Part shown: positions 7,953-15,011 of the stretch, in pieces
Layout of the letters: the number at the start of each line of letters is the position of its first letter
Numbering within the stretch: the stretch's first letter is position 1
Program-made: the position numbers and the translations under genes
Assembly: GCA_963677825.2 (NCBI GenBank)
Contig: CAXXEF010000001.1
Coordinates: 806,001 to 870,000 of the forward strand
From: Sporobacter sp963677825
GTDB lineage: Bacteria; Bacillota; Clostridia; Oscillospirales; Oscillospiraceae
Length of the DNA stretch: 64,000 nucleotides
Reading direction: 5' to 3'
Notes under the pieces: generated by a model
Seen by the model: the letters and a program-made list of their open reading frames with translations, nothing else
The model's database searches: none
Told to the model about the DNA's origin: nothing

Positions 7953-8627
7953 CTACTCCCCCCGTTTCGTCATGTTTTGACCGGTGAATTCAGCCGCGAA
8001 ATTTGCCGGTGTACAGATATGCCCGCTGCCGCGCGTCAGATGATAAATCAGCGTTGAATTCTGAACGGCGGCAACAAGATTGTGTTCCACGGAAACGATC
8101 GTTATCCCCTGCTCCGTGTTCAGCTTCTTGAGCAGCGCATATATTTCCCTCTGACTGCCGGCGTCGACGCCCGTCGACGGCTCATCGAGCACAATCAGTT
8201 CCGGCGCGCCCATCAGCGCACGTGCGATCAGCACTTTCTGGCTCTGCCCTCCGGACAGCGTACCGGTCAATGCACCGGCAAAATCCTCCATACCGACCTG
8301 CCTCAGACTATCATCGACGATTGAACGCTGCTTCAGCTTAAGAATGCGTCGATAGGAGTTGAGCATTTCCTGCACTGTGATCGGAAACGCCGTGTTACGG
8401 TCCTCCGTGCGCTGCGGTACGTATCCGATGAGGCTTGCCGACTTCTCAATCGTCCCGTGCGTCGGCTTTAAGAGGCCGAGGAGTAACTTGACGAGCGTAC
8501 TTTTGCCGCTACCGTTATCCCCCACGACCGATACGTACTCGCCGCCCGTCAGCTCAAAGTTTAACCCGCTGAGAACATATGGTTTTGCCCCCGTATAGGA
8601 GAAATAAAGATCTTGCGCTTTGATCAT
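7953..8627 (-). CDS. znuC: Zinc/manganese ABC transporter ATP-binding protein
   Basis: This 224-residue ATPase has Walker A GDNGSGKST (about 37-45), an ABC signature TLSGGQSQKV, Walker B ELIVLDEPSTGVD and an H-loop SVEHN. It energises the ZnuB permease. It is the first gene of the minus-strand operon, divergent from znuA with about 106 bp between the start codons. The ribosome site is weak (GGATGTGG). Confidence 0.88.
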   Translation of the reverse strand: MIKAQDLYFSYTGAKPYVLSGLNFELTGGEYVSVVGDNGSGKSTLVKLLLGLLKPTHGTIEKSASLIGYVPQRTEDRNTAFPITVQEMLNSYRRILKLKQRSIVDDSLRQVGMEDFAGALTGTLSGGQSQKVLIARALMGAPELIVLDEPSTGVDAGSQREIYALLKKLNTEQGITIVSVEHNLVAAVQNSTLIYHLTRGSGHICTPANFAAEFTGQNMTKRGE

Positions 8628-8649
8628 ACTGCCACATCCATTATTTATC

Positions 8650-8679
8650 TTGACAATTTATACCTATTGTCTATATAAT
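8650..8679 (+). promoter_or_regulatory. znuA promoter
   Basis: TTGACA (8650-8655), 18 bp and TATAAT (8674-8679). The Zur-box candidate lies 13 bp downstream of the -10, over the start of the transcript. On the other strand a TATAAT (8686-8681) with a weak -35 overlapping the box could serve znuC. Confidence 0.75.
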
Positions 8680-8692
8680 CATTATACGCGAA

Positions 8693-8707
8693 TGCGAATC
8701 ATTTGCA
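8693..8707. promoter_or_regulatory. Zur/Fur-type operator candidate (7-1-7)
   Basis: TGCGAAT-C-ATTTGCA is an inverted repeat of the 7-1-7 layout used by Fur-family repressors, with one mismatch between arms. It lies between divergent znuA and znuCB-zur, where Zur boxes are expected. Confidence 0.65.
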
Positions 8708-8733
8708 ACTACTTAATAGGAGGCAAAAACCCG

Positions 8734-9675
8734 ATGATTAAAAAATTAATTTCATTCATTGTATCCGCCATATTGGTTATAAGCATTTCTGCGTGCGCCA
8801 AAACGTCACCTGAGACGTCGGACGACGGCACGATACACGTTATCACGTCTATCAACGCACTGCAAGAGTTTACTGAGGCTATCGGCGGTGATTTGGTAAC
8901 AGTTACGACGATTATACCGGATGGCACCGAGCCGCATAATTTCGAGCCCTCGGCGCAGGACATCGCCGCGCTGGGTAACGCAGACGTTTTTGTCATGGTT
9001 GGCTTCAACATGGAGCGCTGGGCAGACGAGACTGTCGCCGCAGCCGACAACGACGATCTGATCGTCGTCACCGCGTCGGAGGGCGTCGAGCCGATCACGC
9101 TCGATGATGCACATGACGAAGACCATGACCACGATGATGACGCGCACGACGACGGGCACGATCACGATGGCGTCGATCCGCACACGTGGCTGAGCCTGAA
9201 AAACGCACAAATACAAACCGAAAACATCAAAGATGCGCTGATCGCCGCCGATCCGGACAACGCCCAAGCCTACGAAGATAATTATACACAGTTCGCCGCC
9301 GAGGCGCAAAGCTTGTATGAAGACTACACCGAAAATTTTGAGACGGTATCAAACAACATGTTCGTCACCGCACACGCGGCGTTCGGGTATCTTTGCCGCG
9401 ACTTCGGCCTCGTCCAAAACAGTGTTCAAGACGTGTTTGCCGGCGGTGAGCCGAGCGCACAGCAGCTCGCTGAGCTGATTGAGTTCTGCAAGCAAAACAA
9501 TATCACAACAATATTCAGCGAAGCGCTGCTCAGCCAAGATGTCGCCGATACGCTGGCACGCGAAGCCGATGCAGTAGTCAAACCGATATATACGATTGCC
9601 AGCACAGAAAACGGCGATACATACCTTGAGCGTATGACCGACAATCTTGCTGCCATCTACGACAGTTTAGCCTGA
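8734..9675 (+). CDS. znuA: Zinc ABC transporter substrate-binding lipoprotein
   Basis: The frame is open from 8620, but ATG 8734 follows ATAGGAGG and begins a true signal peptide, giving 313 residues. The lipobox is SISAC (Cys21). Cluster A-I features are present: EPHNFEPS (His68), a His/Asp-rich loop at about 127-146 characteristic of zinc-specific ZnuA, PHTW (about 149-152), TAHAAFGYLCRDFGL, and a C-terminal TIFSEALLS. The His loop favours zinc over manganese. It is divergent from znuCB-zur under a shared control region. Confidence 0.9.
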   Translation: MIKKLISFIVSAILVISISACAKTSPETSDDGTIHVITSINALQEFTEAIGGDLVTVTTIIPDGTEPHNFEPSAQDIAALGNADVFVMVGFNMERWADETVAAADNDDLIVVTASEGVEPITLDDAHDEDHDHDDDAHDDGHDHDGVDPHTWLSLKNAQIQTENIKDALIAADPDNAQAYEDNYTQFAAEAQSLYEDYTENFETVSNNMFVTAHAAFGYLCRDFGLVQNSVQDVFAGGEPSAQQLAELIEFCKQNNITTIFSEALLSQDVADTLAREADAVVKPIYTIASTENGDTYLERMTDNLAAIYDSLA

Positions 9676-9721
9676 AAGCCCTTTAACTAAAACATGTCGG
9701 CGCTGGTTGTGCTGTGCACAT

Positions 9722-9752
9722 CAATCCACCTGTTGTCCACCGTCGATCCACA
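9722..9752. repeat. Three DnaA-box-like 9-mers at 11-bp spacing
   Basis: Sites at 9722-9730, 9733-9741 and 9744-9752 match TTATCCACA at 6, 7 and 7 of 9 positions, all in the same direction and exactly one helical turn apart. No replication gene is near. They may be chance or a DnaA-titration cluster. Confidence 0.25.
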
Positions 9753-9770
9753 GCTTTTCAACAGGTTATC

Positions 9771-9801
9771 AAAAAAGCTTCTCCGTTTGGAGAAGCTTTT
9801 T
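9771..9801. terminator. Bidirectional terminator between znuA and the polyferredoxin gene
   Basis: AAAAAAGCTTCTCC and GGAGAAGCTTTTT arms around GTTT, with A- and T-runs on both sides. It overlaps the polyferredoxin stop codon. Confidence 0.9.
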
Positions 9802-10678
9802 ATGTTGATTTTTTAGACTGCGGATTCTTTCCCTTGCGTTCCAGCGTCGTTTTGATCGCGCCGGTCGGGCAGGCGCGGCGGCAGTCGCCGCATCGGATGC
9901 ACTGGAGGCTGTTGGGGTCGTGGAACACGTCAATGTCGAGCTTGCACGCGCTTTTACACGCCCCGCACGACGTGCAGGCCGACTCGTCAATAAAAAAGCG
10001 GTACAGCGCAAATTTGTTAAACGGACTGTAAATCGCACCGAGCGGACACACGTATCGGCAAAACGGCCGATACACAACGATGGAAAGCAGTAAAAACACG
10101 ATCAGCAGCAAGACCTTCCAGTCAAACAGCAGCCCGAGCACCTGTCTGAACCCCGGATTGAGCGCCACAAGCGGCAGACCGGCCATCAGCGTACCGGACG
10201 GACATACGTACGCGCAAAACCACGGTTTCCCCTGCCCCACGATGTCCAGAACAAGAATCGGCAGCAATACGACAAGCACACCGAGCACGACCCAACGCAG
10301 ATGCTTGAGCCATTTGTCGCCCGGCAGCTTTTTGAGCTTCTTAACGAATGGGATCTTGTACAAAAGATCCTGCACAAGCCCGAACGGGCACAGCCATCCG
10401 CAGACGAACCGCCCGAAAACAGCGCCGACCATCACGAGGAAGCCGACGATATAATACGAAAAATTGAACTGCCGGGATGTCAGCACCGACTGCAGCGCAC
10501 CGACCGGACAGGAGCCAAGCGCACCGGGGCACGAATAGCAGTTGAGCCCCGGTACACAGAATTGTTTAAGGTCGCCGGTATAGATTTGCCCCTTGGCAAA
10601 TCCCGCAGCGTTGCTGTTGGTAAGCACGGTAATACCTGCCTGCACAATATGCCGCAGTCCGCCGCCTGCCCTACCCAA
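9800..10678 (-). CDS. NapH/CcoG-like membrane polyferredoxin (4Fe-4S)
   Basis: This integral membrane Fe-S protein has about five hydrophobic segments. Its motifs run in order: CVPGLNCYSCPGALGSCPVGAL, GRFVCGWLCPFG, CAYVCPSG, CRYVCPLG, then two ferredoxin clusters, CTSCGACKSAC and CIRCGDCRRACP. Proteins of this type pass electrons across or along the membrane. The frame is open to 10735, but that upstream part is the coding region of the CD1871A gene in another frame. I place the start at TTG 10678, where the family-typical RHIVQA block follows and GGAG lies upstream, so it overlaps the CD1871A stop. This gives 292 residues. It is last in an operon with a thioredoxin-like lipoprotein, suggesting electron delivery to extracytoplasmic thiols. 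Confidence 0.82.
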   Translation of the reverse strand: MGRAGGGLRHIVQAGITVLTNSNAAGFAKGQIYTGDLKQFCVPGLNCYSCPGALGSCPVGALQSVLTSRQFNFSYYIVGFLVMVGAVFGRFVCGWLCPFGLVQDLLYKIPFVKKLKKLPGDKWLKHLRWVVLGVLVVLLPILVLDIVGQGKPWFCAYVCPSGTLMAGLPLVALNPGFRQVLGLLFDWKVLLLIVFLLLSIVVYRPFCRYVCPLGAIYSPFNKFALYRFFIDESACTSCGACKSACKLDIDVFHDPNSLQCIRCGDCRRACPTGAIKTTLERKGKNPQSKKST

Positions 10679-10811
10679 GGCCGATACACTCCAAGCAGAC
10701 CCGGATCGCTTTTTGCAGCACAATTTCAGCCTCACCGCGGAAGACTCCGACTGTTAGGAGCCCCGCGCCGAGGACGAATACAGCAATCGCTAAACCCGGC
10801 TTTTTAACCAT
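10671..10811 (-). CDS. CD1871A family CXXC motif-containing small membrane protein
   Basis: This 46-residue gene reads from ATG 10811 to TAG 10671. The product is MVKKPGLAIAVFVLGAG, a single hydrophobic segment, then GVFRGEAEIVLQKAI and a C-terminal CLECIGLG with one CXXC. This is the pattern of the CD1871A family, small clostridial proteins found between a TlpA-type thioredoxin and a polyferredoxin, exactly as here. The start codon directly follows the TlpA-like stop (TAAATG), and its stop overlaps the polyferredoxin TTG start. A role as a thiol relay in the membrane between the ferredoxin and the thioredoxin partner is inferred, not shown. Confidence 0.82.
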   Translation of the reverse strand: MVKKPGLAIAVFVLGAGLLTVGVFRGEAEIVLQKAIRVCLECIGLG

Positions 10812-11459
10812 TTATCCGACCTCTTCCAGCCTTTCATCCACAATAGCCATCCAGCCATCCAAATCGTTAGGGCCAATAATTGCTTCGCCCACCATCGCAC
10901 CAAATTCGTCGACAAAGATCGTCGTCGGCACGCCGCTGATACGATACAATAATGTGTTGATCAGGTCTTCCGACGGAATGAGATGCATATATGTCGCGTC
11001 GGTTGCCTCGATAATGTCCTCCGCCGTCTGAGCCCTTGTGGGATCGACGTCGCCCTTGCTGTTTAGCACATCGGCAGCGATGCCGACGATCTGAAAGCCT
11101 TTTTCGGCGTAAGCGCGGTGTAACTCGCCAAGCTCGGGCATCTCTTCAATGCAATAACCGCAGGTCGTTGTCCAGACGTTAACCATCGTCAGCTTATACC
11201 CACTGAAGACAGCCGCCGTGACCTCGTTGCCGTCCAAATCGGTCGTCGTGAAGCTGCCGAGGATGCCGTCGCCGCCGACGGTACCGGCCGGCTCGGCGTC
11301 AGACGGGCTCGGCGACACGTCAGACGGGCTCGGAGACACAGATGCACTCGGGCTGTCCGACGGCGTGGAAGTCGCCGCATTGCCGAACAAGCTGCAGCCC
11401 GAGACGGTCAGCAACAGTAACACCAGTGCCATCAGCACCGGCAATAATCTTTTTTTCAA
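10812..11459 (-). CDS. TlpA/ResA-like thioredoxin-fold lipoprotein
   Basis: This 215-residue protein has a signal peptide with lipobox VSGC (Cys22), a Ser/Pro/Asp low-complexity linker (about 30-58), and a TlpA/ResA-like thioredoxin domain. The active site is TTCGYC instead of the usual WCxxC; the cis-proline loop is GVPTTIF. It should act outside the membrane on thiols or disulfides. The CGYC pair matches the WCGYC of the nearby cytosolic thioredoxin. It is the first gene of a three-gene unit with the CD1871A protein and polyferredoxin, 45 bp from trxB. Confidence 0.83.
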   Translation of the reverse strand: MKKRLLPVLMALVLLLLTVSGCSLFGNAATSTPSDSPSASVSPSPSDVSPSPSDAEPAGTVGGDGILGSFTTTDLDGNEVTAAVFSGYKLTMVNVWTTTCGYCIEEMPELGELHRAYAEKGFQIVGIAADVLNSKGDVDPTRAQTAEDIIEATDATYMHLIPSEDLINTLLYRISGVPTTIFVDEFGAMVGEAIIGPNDLDGWMAIVDERLEEVG

Positions 11460-11504
11460 TTTTTGGATCCTTTCATATGGGCAAGCCGCCGGCGTGGCGG
11501 CTTT

Positions 11505-12431
11505 TCAGTGTTTTTTTAGATTCGTCAAGTATTCCTCTGCATACATTGACGCAACCGCCCCATCCGATGCGGCGGTAACGATCTGACGCAGGGGCTTTGT
11601 GCGTACGTCGCCGATGGCGAAAACGCCCGGCACATTTGTACGCGTTGTTTCGTCTGCCACGATATAGCCGCTATCGTCCGTTTCAAGCTGGCCAGCTGCC
11701 AGCGCCGAATTCGGCACGCGGCCGATGGCGATAAAGACGCCGTCGCACGTCACCTCGGTCACGTCGCCGGTGTCAATGCTTTCGATCTTCGCGCCTGTCA
11801 CACGTTTGCCGTGCAAAATCTCGGTCATGCGGCTCTTTTTCATGAAGGTGAGGTTTTCGGCGGCGTCGATGGCTGTCAGGTACGTATCCGACGCACGCAA
11901 CTCATCTCGCCGGTGCACAAGATAGACCTGCTTGCAGATCTTGGCCAGATACAGCGCTTCCGTCACGGCAGTATTGCCGCCGCCGACGAGCACAACGGTT
12001 TTATCCTTATAGCGCATCCCGTCGCACGTGGCGCAATAGGATACGCCGCGGTTGACAAGGCTCTGCTCTTCAGCGAGGCCGAGCTCGCGCGGCGACGCGC
12101 CGGTCGCAAAAAGGACGGTTCCGGCTTCGTAATCGCCGCTTGTTGTGTGTACAATCTTCGGGTTGCTTGTCAGTTCAACAGACGTAACCTCATTGAAGTC
12201 GGACACGGCGCCGAAGCGATCGGCAGCCTTTTTCATCTTTTCGGCCAGCTCAAATCCGTCAATGCCCTCTTCAAAGCCGGGATAGTTATCGACCCAATCG
12301 GTCGTCGCCATCTGTCCGCCTGGCGAGAGCTTTTCGAGCACGAGCGTACTAAGCCCGGCGCGTGCGCAGTAAAGCGCCGCTGAGTAGCCGCCAGGCCCGC
12401 CGCCGATGATAATGCTGTCATAATACGTCAT
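11505..12431 (-). CDS. trxB: Thioredoxin reductase
   Basis: This 308-residue flavoenzyme has an N-terminal FAD motif (GGGPGGYSAALYCARAG), the redox motif CATCDG (about 137-142), an NAD(P)H motif GGGNTAVTEALYLA and a C-terminal FAD motif FAIGDVRTKPLRQ. It passes electrons from NAD(P)H to thioredoxin; the cofactor is not decided here. It follows trxA by 25 bp on the same strand and precedes the TlpA-like gene, forming a redox operon. Confidence 0.93.
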   Translation of the reverse strand: MTYYDSIIIGGGPGGYSAALYCARAGLSTLVLEKLSPGGQMATTDWVDNYPGFEEGIDGFELAEKMKKAADRFGAVSDFNEVTSVELTSNPKIVHTTSGDYEAGTVLFATGASPRELGLAEEQSLVNRGVSYCATCDGMRYKDKTVVLVGGGNTAVTEALYLAKICKQVYLVHRRDELRASDTYLTAIDAAENLTFMKKSRMTEILHGKRVTGAKIESIDTGDVTEVTCDGVFIAIGRVPNSALAAGQLETDDSGYIVADETTRTNVPGVFAIGDVRTKPLRQIVTAASDGAVASMYAEEYLTNLKKH

Positions 12432-12456
12432 AAGTCCGCCTCCGTCAGGTTATTGA

Positions 12457-12783
12457 TTACAGGACGCCGTTTTCGCCGAGCCAGTTGTCGATCTCAGCGC
12501 GCGAACCGGGATTAACGAGCGGCGTGCTGTCCTTGCCATCTTTAAATAAGATCAGCGTCGGGATCGTCATGACCTCGAACCGGTCTTCAATCTCCTCGTT
12601 ATCGTCGACATTGAGCTTGCCGACCTGGAGCTTGTCTGACATCGTCTCGGCAACAGAATCGACGACAGGCGTCAGCCGCCGGCAGTAGCCGCACCAGGGT
12701 GCCGTAAACATCACAAGCACAGGCTTGTCGGCTTTTTCGACGTCTGCGGTGAAATTGTCTTTTGTAATGGTAAGCATAGGCAT
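12457..12783 (-). CDS. trxA: Thioredoxin with WCGYC active site
   Basis: This 108-residue cytosolic thioredoxin has active site APWCGYCRRL (about 29-38) and cis-proline loop MTIPTLILF. The active site carries Tyr where classical thioredoxin has Pro (WCGPC), a change expected to alter redox potential and seen in some anaerobe thioredoxins. The ATG at 12783 follows GGAGG with 7 bp; an ATG two codons later is also possible. It is the first gene of trxA-trxB and is driven by the promoter at 12822-12849. Confidence 0.88.
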   Translation of the reverse strand: MPMLTITKDNFTADVEKADKPVLVMFTAPWCGYCRRLTPVVDSVAETMSDKLQVGKLNVDDNEEIEDRFEVMTIPTLILFKDGKDSTPLVNPGSRAEIDNWLGENGVL

Positions 12784-12821
12784 TGTTTTACCTCCGTTTT
12801 AAGCTAGAATTGATCTATTTG

Positions 12822-12849
12822 ATTATACGATTGAAACCTGTATTAATAA
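12822..12849 (-). promoter_or_regulatory. trxA promoter
   Basis: On the minus strand, TTATTA (12849-12844), 16 bp and TATAAT (12827-12822), 39 bp before the start codon. Confidence 0.6.
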
Positions 12850-12900
12850 GTGACATGATCACAATGATTATTATTGTATTGTTCTATTATTATAAATAAA

Positions 12901-12938
12901 ATGCTATAACATAACAAGTGTATATGCTATAATATGAC
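12901..12938. repeat. Tandem direct repeat upstream of sufC
   Basis: ATGCTATAACATAAC (12901-12915) and ATGCTATAATATGAC (12924-12938) differ at two positions and start 23 bp apart, about two helical turns. The second contains an extended -10 (TGCTATAAT), so the repeat may be a regulator site over the suf promoter. Confidence 0.5.
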
Positions 12939-12983
12939 AAGAAACACGTACCATACAATCGTAATGCGCGTTCGTGCGGCGCC

Positions 12984-13016
12984 GGCAAAGCGGCCGGCCG
13001 TCCGGCGCGCTTTGCC
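12984..13016 (+). promoter_or_regulatory. Stable leader hairpin before sufC
   Basis: GGCAAAG pairs with CTTTGCC, and CGGCCGG pairs with the CCGGCGCG side with one bulged G, closing a CCGT loop. It sits just before the ribosome site and has no T-run, so it fits translational or stability control. Confidence 0.55.
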
Positions 13017-13037
13017 AATCGGAACGGGGGTTTACCA

Positions 13038-13790
13038 GTGCTGAAACTGACAAGCGTCGGCGTCACCGCCCAGAGTGAGAGCGGTACCGTGGATATCCTT
13101 AACGGCATTAACCTGACGCTGGAGAACAAAAAAATATATGTGATGACCGGCCCGAACGGCGGCGGCAAATCGTCACTGGCGAAAGCCGTGATGGGCATTT
13201 ATGAAACGACGGCCGGTACCATCGAGCTCGACGGCACAGACATCACGAAGCTGTCCATCACCGAGCGCGCCCAGCGCGGTATCGGCTACGCGTTCCAGTC
13301 ACCCGCACGCTTTAAGGGCATCAAAGTCGGTGATTTTCTCAAGCTTGCCGCCGGCGATAAAAACGTTGACACGTGCGCTCTGCTCTACGACGTCGGTCTA
13401 TGCGCGCAGGACTACGTGAGCCGCGAGATTAACGCGAGCTTTTCCGGCGGCGAACTTAAGCGCATTGAGATCGCCAGCATTTTAGCGCGCGACCTGAACG
13501 TCGCGCTGTTTGACGAGCCGGAGGCCGGCATCGACCTGTGGAGCTTCCAGCGCCTGACGGAAACATTCAACACATTACACGAACGCTCAGACGCAACAAT
13601 CGTCATCATCTCGCATCAGGAGCGCATCATGCGCCTGGCAGACGAGGTCATCGTCGTCTCTGACGGTGTTATTAAGGAAATCACCACCCAGGAGAAGTTC
13701 CTTGGCGACATCGAGGAGATCGATTCCGGCTGCCGATGCCGCGACGGTTGCACGAGGGAGGGTAAAGCCAATGCTGACTGCGATCGATAA
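13038..13790 (+). CDS. sufC: Fe-S cluster assembly ATPase SufC
   Basis: This 250-residue ABC-type ATPase has Walker A TGPNGGGKSS (about 39-48), the SufC-specific FQSPARFKGIKVGDFL, signature FSGGELKRIEIA, Walker B NVALFDEPEAGIDLW and an H-loop ISHQER. It has no membrane partner and works with SufB on the Fe-S scaffold. The start is GTG after a GGGGG site. A cysteine cluster near the C-terminus (CRCRDGC) is seen in minimal-system SufC proteins. It overlaps sufB by 20 bases. Confidence 0.9.
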   Translation: MLKLTSVGVTAQSESGTVDILNGINLTLENKKIYVMTGPNGGGKSSLAKAVMGIYETTAGTIELDGTDITKLSITERAQRGIGYAFQSPARFKGIKVGDFLKLAAGDKNVDTCALLYDVGLCAQDYVSREINASFSGGELKRIEIASILARDLNVALFDEPEAGIDLWSFQRLTETFNTLHERSDATIVIISHQERIMRLADEVIVVSDGVIKEITTQEKFLGDIEEIDSGCRCRDGCTREGKANADCDR

Positions 13791-14688
13791 AAAACTATTA
13801 CAAGAAGTCGCCGACCTACATGAAATCCCGCAGGGTGCTTACAATATCCGAAAGAACGGCAAAGGCGAAGGCCGACATACAACCGGCAACATCGACATCG
13901 TGACAAAAACCGATAAAGACGGTATCGACGTAATCGTCAAGCCCGGCACAAAAAACGAAAGTGTGCACATCCCTGTTATTTTGTCCGAAAGTATAGACGA
14001 TATCGTTTACAATACGTTTGAGGTCGGCGAGGACGCCGATGTGGTAATCGTCGCCGGCTGCGGCATCCACAATACGTCGGGCAAAAAGTCCGAGCACGAC
14101 GGTGTACACGAGTTTTTCATCCGAAAAGGCGCGAAGATGAAATACGTCGAGAAGCATTACGGCGAGGGTTCCGGTACCGGCGAGCGCGTCTTAAACCCGA
14201 CGACGATCATCGAAGTCGAGGAAGACGGCGTCGCCGAGCTCGAGATGGCGCAAATCCGCGGCATCGACGCTGCCAAGCGTGAAACAACGGTCAAGCTGCA
14301 TAAAAACGCCAAGCTGATCGTCTCTGAGCGGCTGCTGACCTATAAGGACCAATTCGCCGAGTCGAATATCACCGTCGAGCTTGTCGGCGAGGACGCATCC
14401 GCACAGATCATTTCCCGATCCGTCGCGCAGGATACGTCCAAGCAGGTGTTCCATCTGATTCTGCGCGGGTATGCCGCCTGCCGCGGCCATATCCAATGCG
14501 ACTCGATCATTATGGACGACGCGCAGGTCTCGTCCATCCCCGAGATCACGGCGTTCCACTCCGACGCGCAGCTCATCCACGAGGCCGCCATCGGCAAGAT
14601 CGCTTCGGAGCAGCTCGTCAAGCTCATGACGCTCGGCCTGACCGAACAGGAAGCCGAAGAAAAGATTTTACAAGGATTTTTGGGCTGA
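13771..14688 (+). CDS. sufB: SufB/SufD-family Fe-S scaffold protein (short form)
   Basis: The start is placed at ATG 13771 after GGGAGGG, inside the 3' end of sufC, giving 305 residues. That is much shorter than SufB (about 465) and like the compact SufB-type proteins of archaea and Clostridia. It has GYAACRGHIQCDSIIM and a C-terminal block ITAFHSDAQLIHEAAIGKI, where the SufBD family keeps its cluster-handling Cys/Glu/His residues. No sufS, sufU, sufD or iscU lies beside it, so this is a two-gene SufBC system. Sulfur delivery must come from elsewhere or from sulfide. Confidence 0.88.
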   Translation: MLTAIDKKLLQEVADLHEIPQGAYNIRKNGKGEGRHTTGNIDIVTKTDKDGIDVIVKPGTKNESVHIPVILSESIDDIVYNTFEVGEDADVVIVAGCGIHNTSGKKSEHDGVHEFFIRKGAKMKYVEKHYGEGSGTGERVLNPTTIIEVEEDGVAELEMAQIRGIDAAKRETTVKLHKNAKLIVSERLLTYKDQFAESNITVELVGEDASAQIISRSVAQDTSKQVFHLILRGYAACRGHIQCDSIIMDDAQVSSIPEITAFHSDAQLIHEAAIGKIASEQLVKLMTLGLTEQEAEEKILQGFLG

Positions 14689-14750
14689 GGCCGTCATTCT
14701 AGCCTTTGTCCACGTCATAAATCATACTACATTTAATGGAGGGACTCATT

Positions 14751-14912
14751 ATGAAAAAGTACGTTTGCTCAATTTGCGGTTATGTTTACGACCCCGCCGA
14801 AGGCGATCCCGACAACGGCGTCGCACCCGGTACAGCGTTTGAAGACCTGCCGGACAACTGGGTCTGCCCTGTCTGCGGCGCCGTCAAAGCCGACTTTACA
14901 CCGGAAGACTAA
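14751..14912 (+). CDS. Rubredoxin
   Basis: This 53-residue rubredoxin reads from ATG 14751 to TAA 14912. It begins MKKYVCSICGYVYDP and has the second metal site WVCPVCGAVKADF. The four cysteines (6, 9, 39, 42) bind one iron. Rubredoxins carry electrons to oxygen- and peroxide-reducing enzymes in anaerobes; the rubrerythrin at 56031 is a possible partner. The ribosome site is GGAGGGACTC. It follows sufB by 62 bp and precedes a terminator. Confidence 0.93.
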   Translation: MKKYVCSICGYVYDPAEGDPDNGVAPGTAFEDLPDNWVCPVCGAVKADFTPED

Positions 14913-14924
14913 GAACGATTTGTC

Positions 14925-14970
14925 GACGGACTGCCGCACAGTATCTGTGTGACAGTCCGTCTTCACTTTA
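14925..14970 (+). terminator. Terminator after rubredoxin
   Basis: GACGGACTG and CAGTCCGTC outer arms with an inner CACA/TGTG pairing, followed by a T-rich tail. Confidence 0.75.
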
Positions 14971-15011
14971 TTTATTGAACCTTTAAGAATTTTGCATATG
15001 AGGTGATTCGT

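Noticed and set aside
10671..10735. N-terminal extension of the polyferredoxin to 10735
   Set aside because: It is the CD1871A coding sequence read in another frame; the conserved part begins after TTG 10678.
11811..12383. A 190-codon + strand frame opposite trxB
   Set aside because: trxB has all FAD, NAD(P)H and CATCDG motifs on the minus strand, so this is a shadow.
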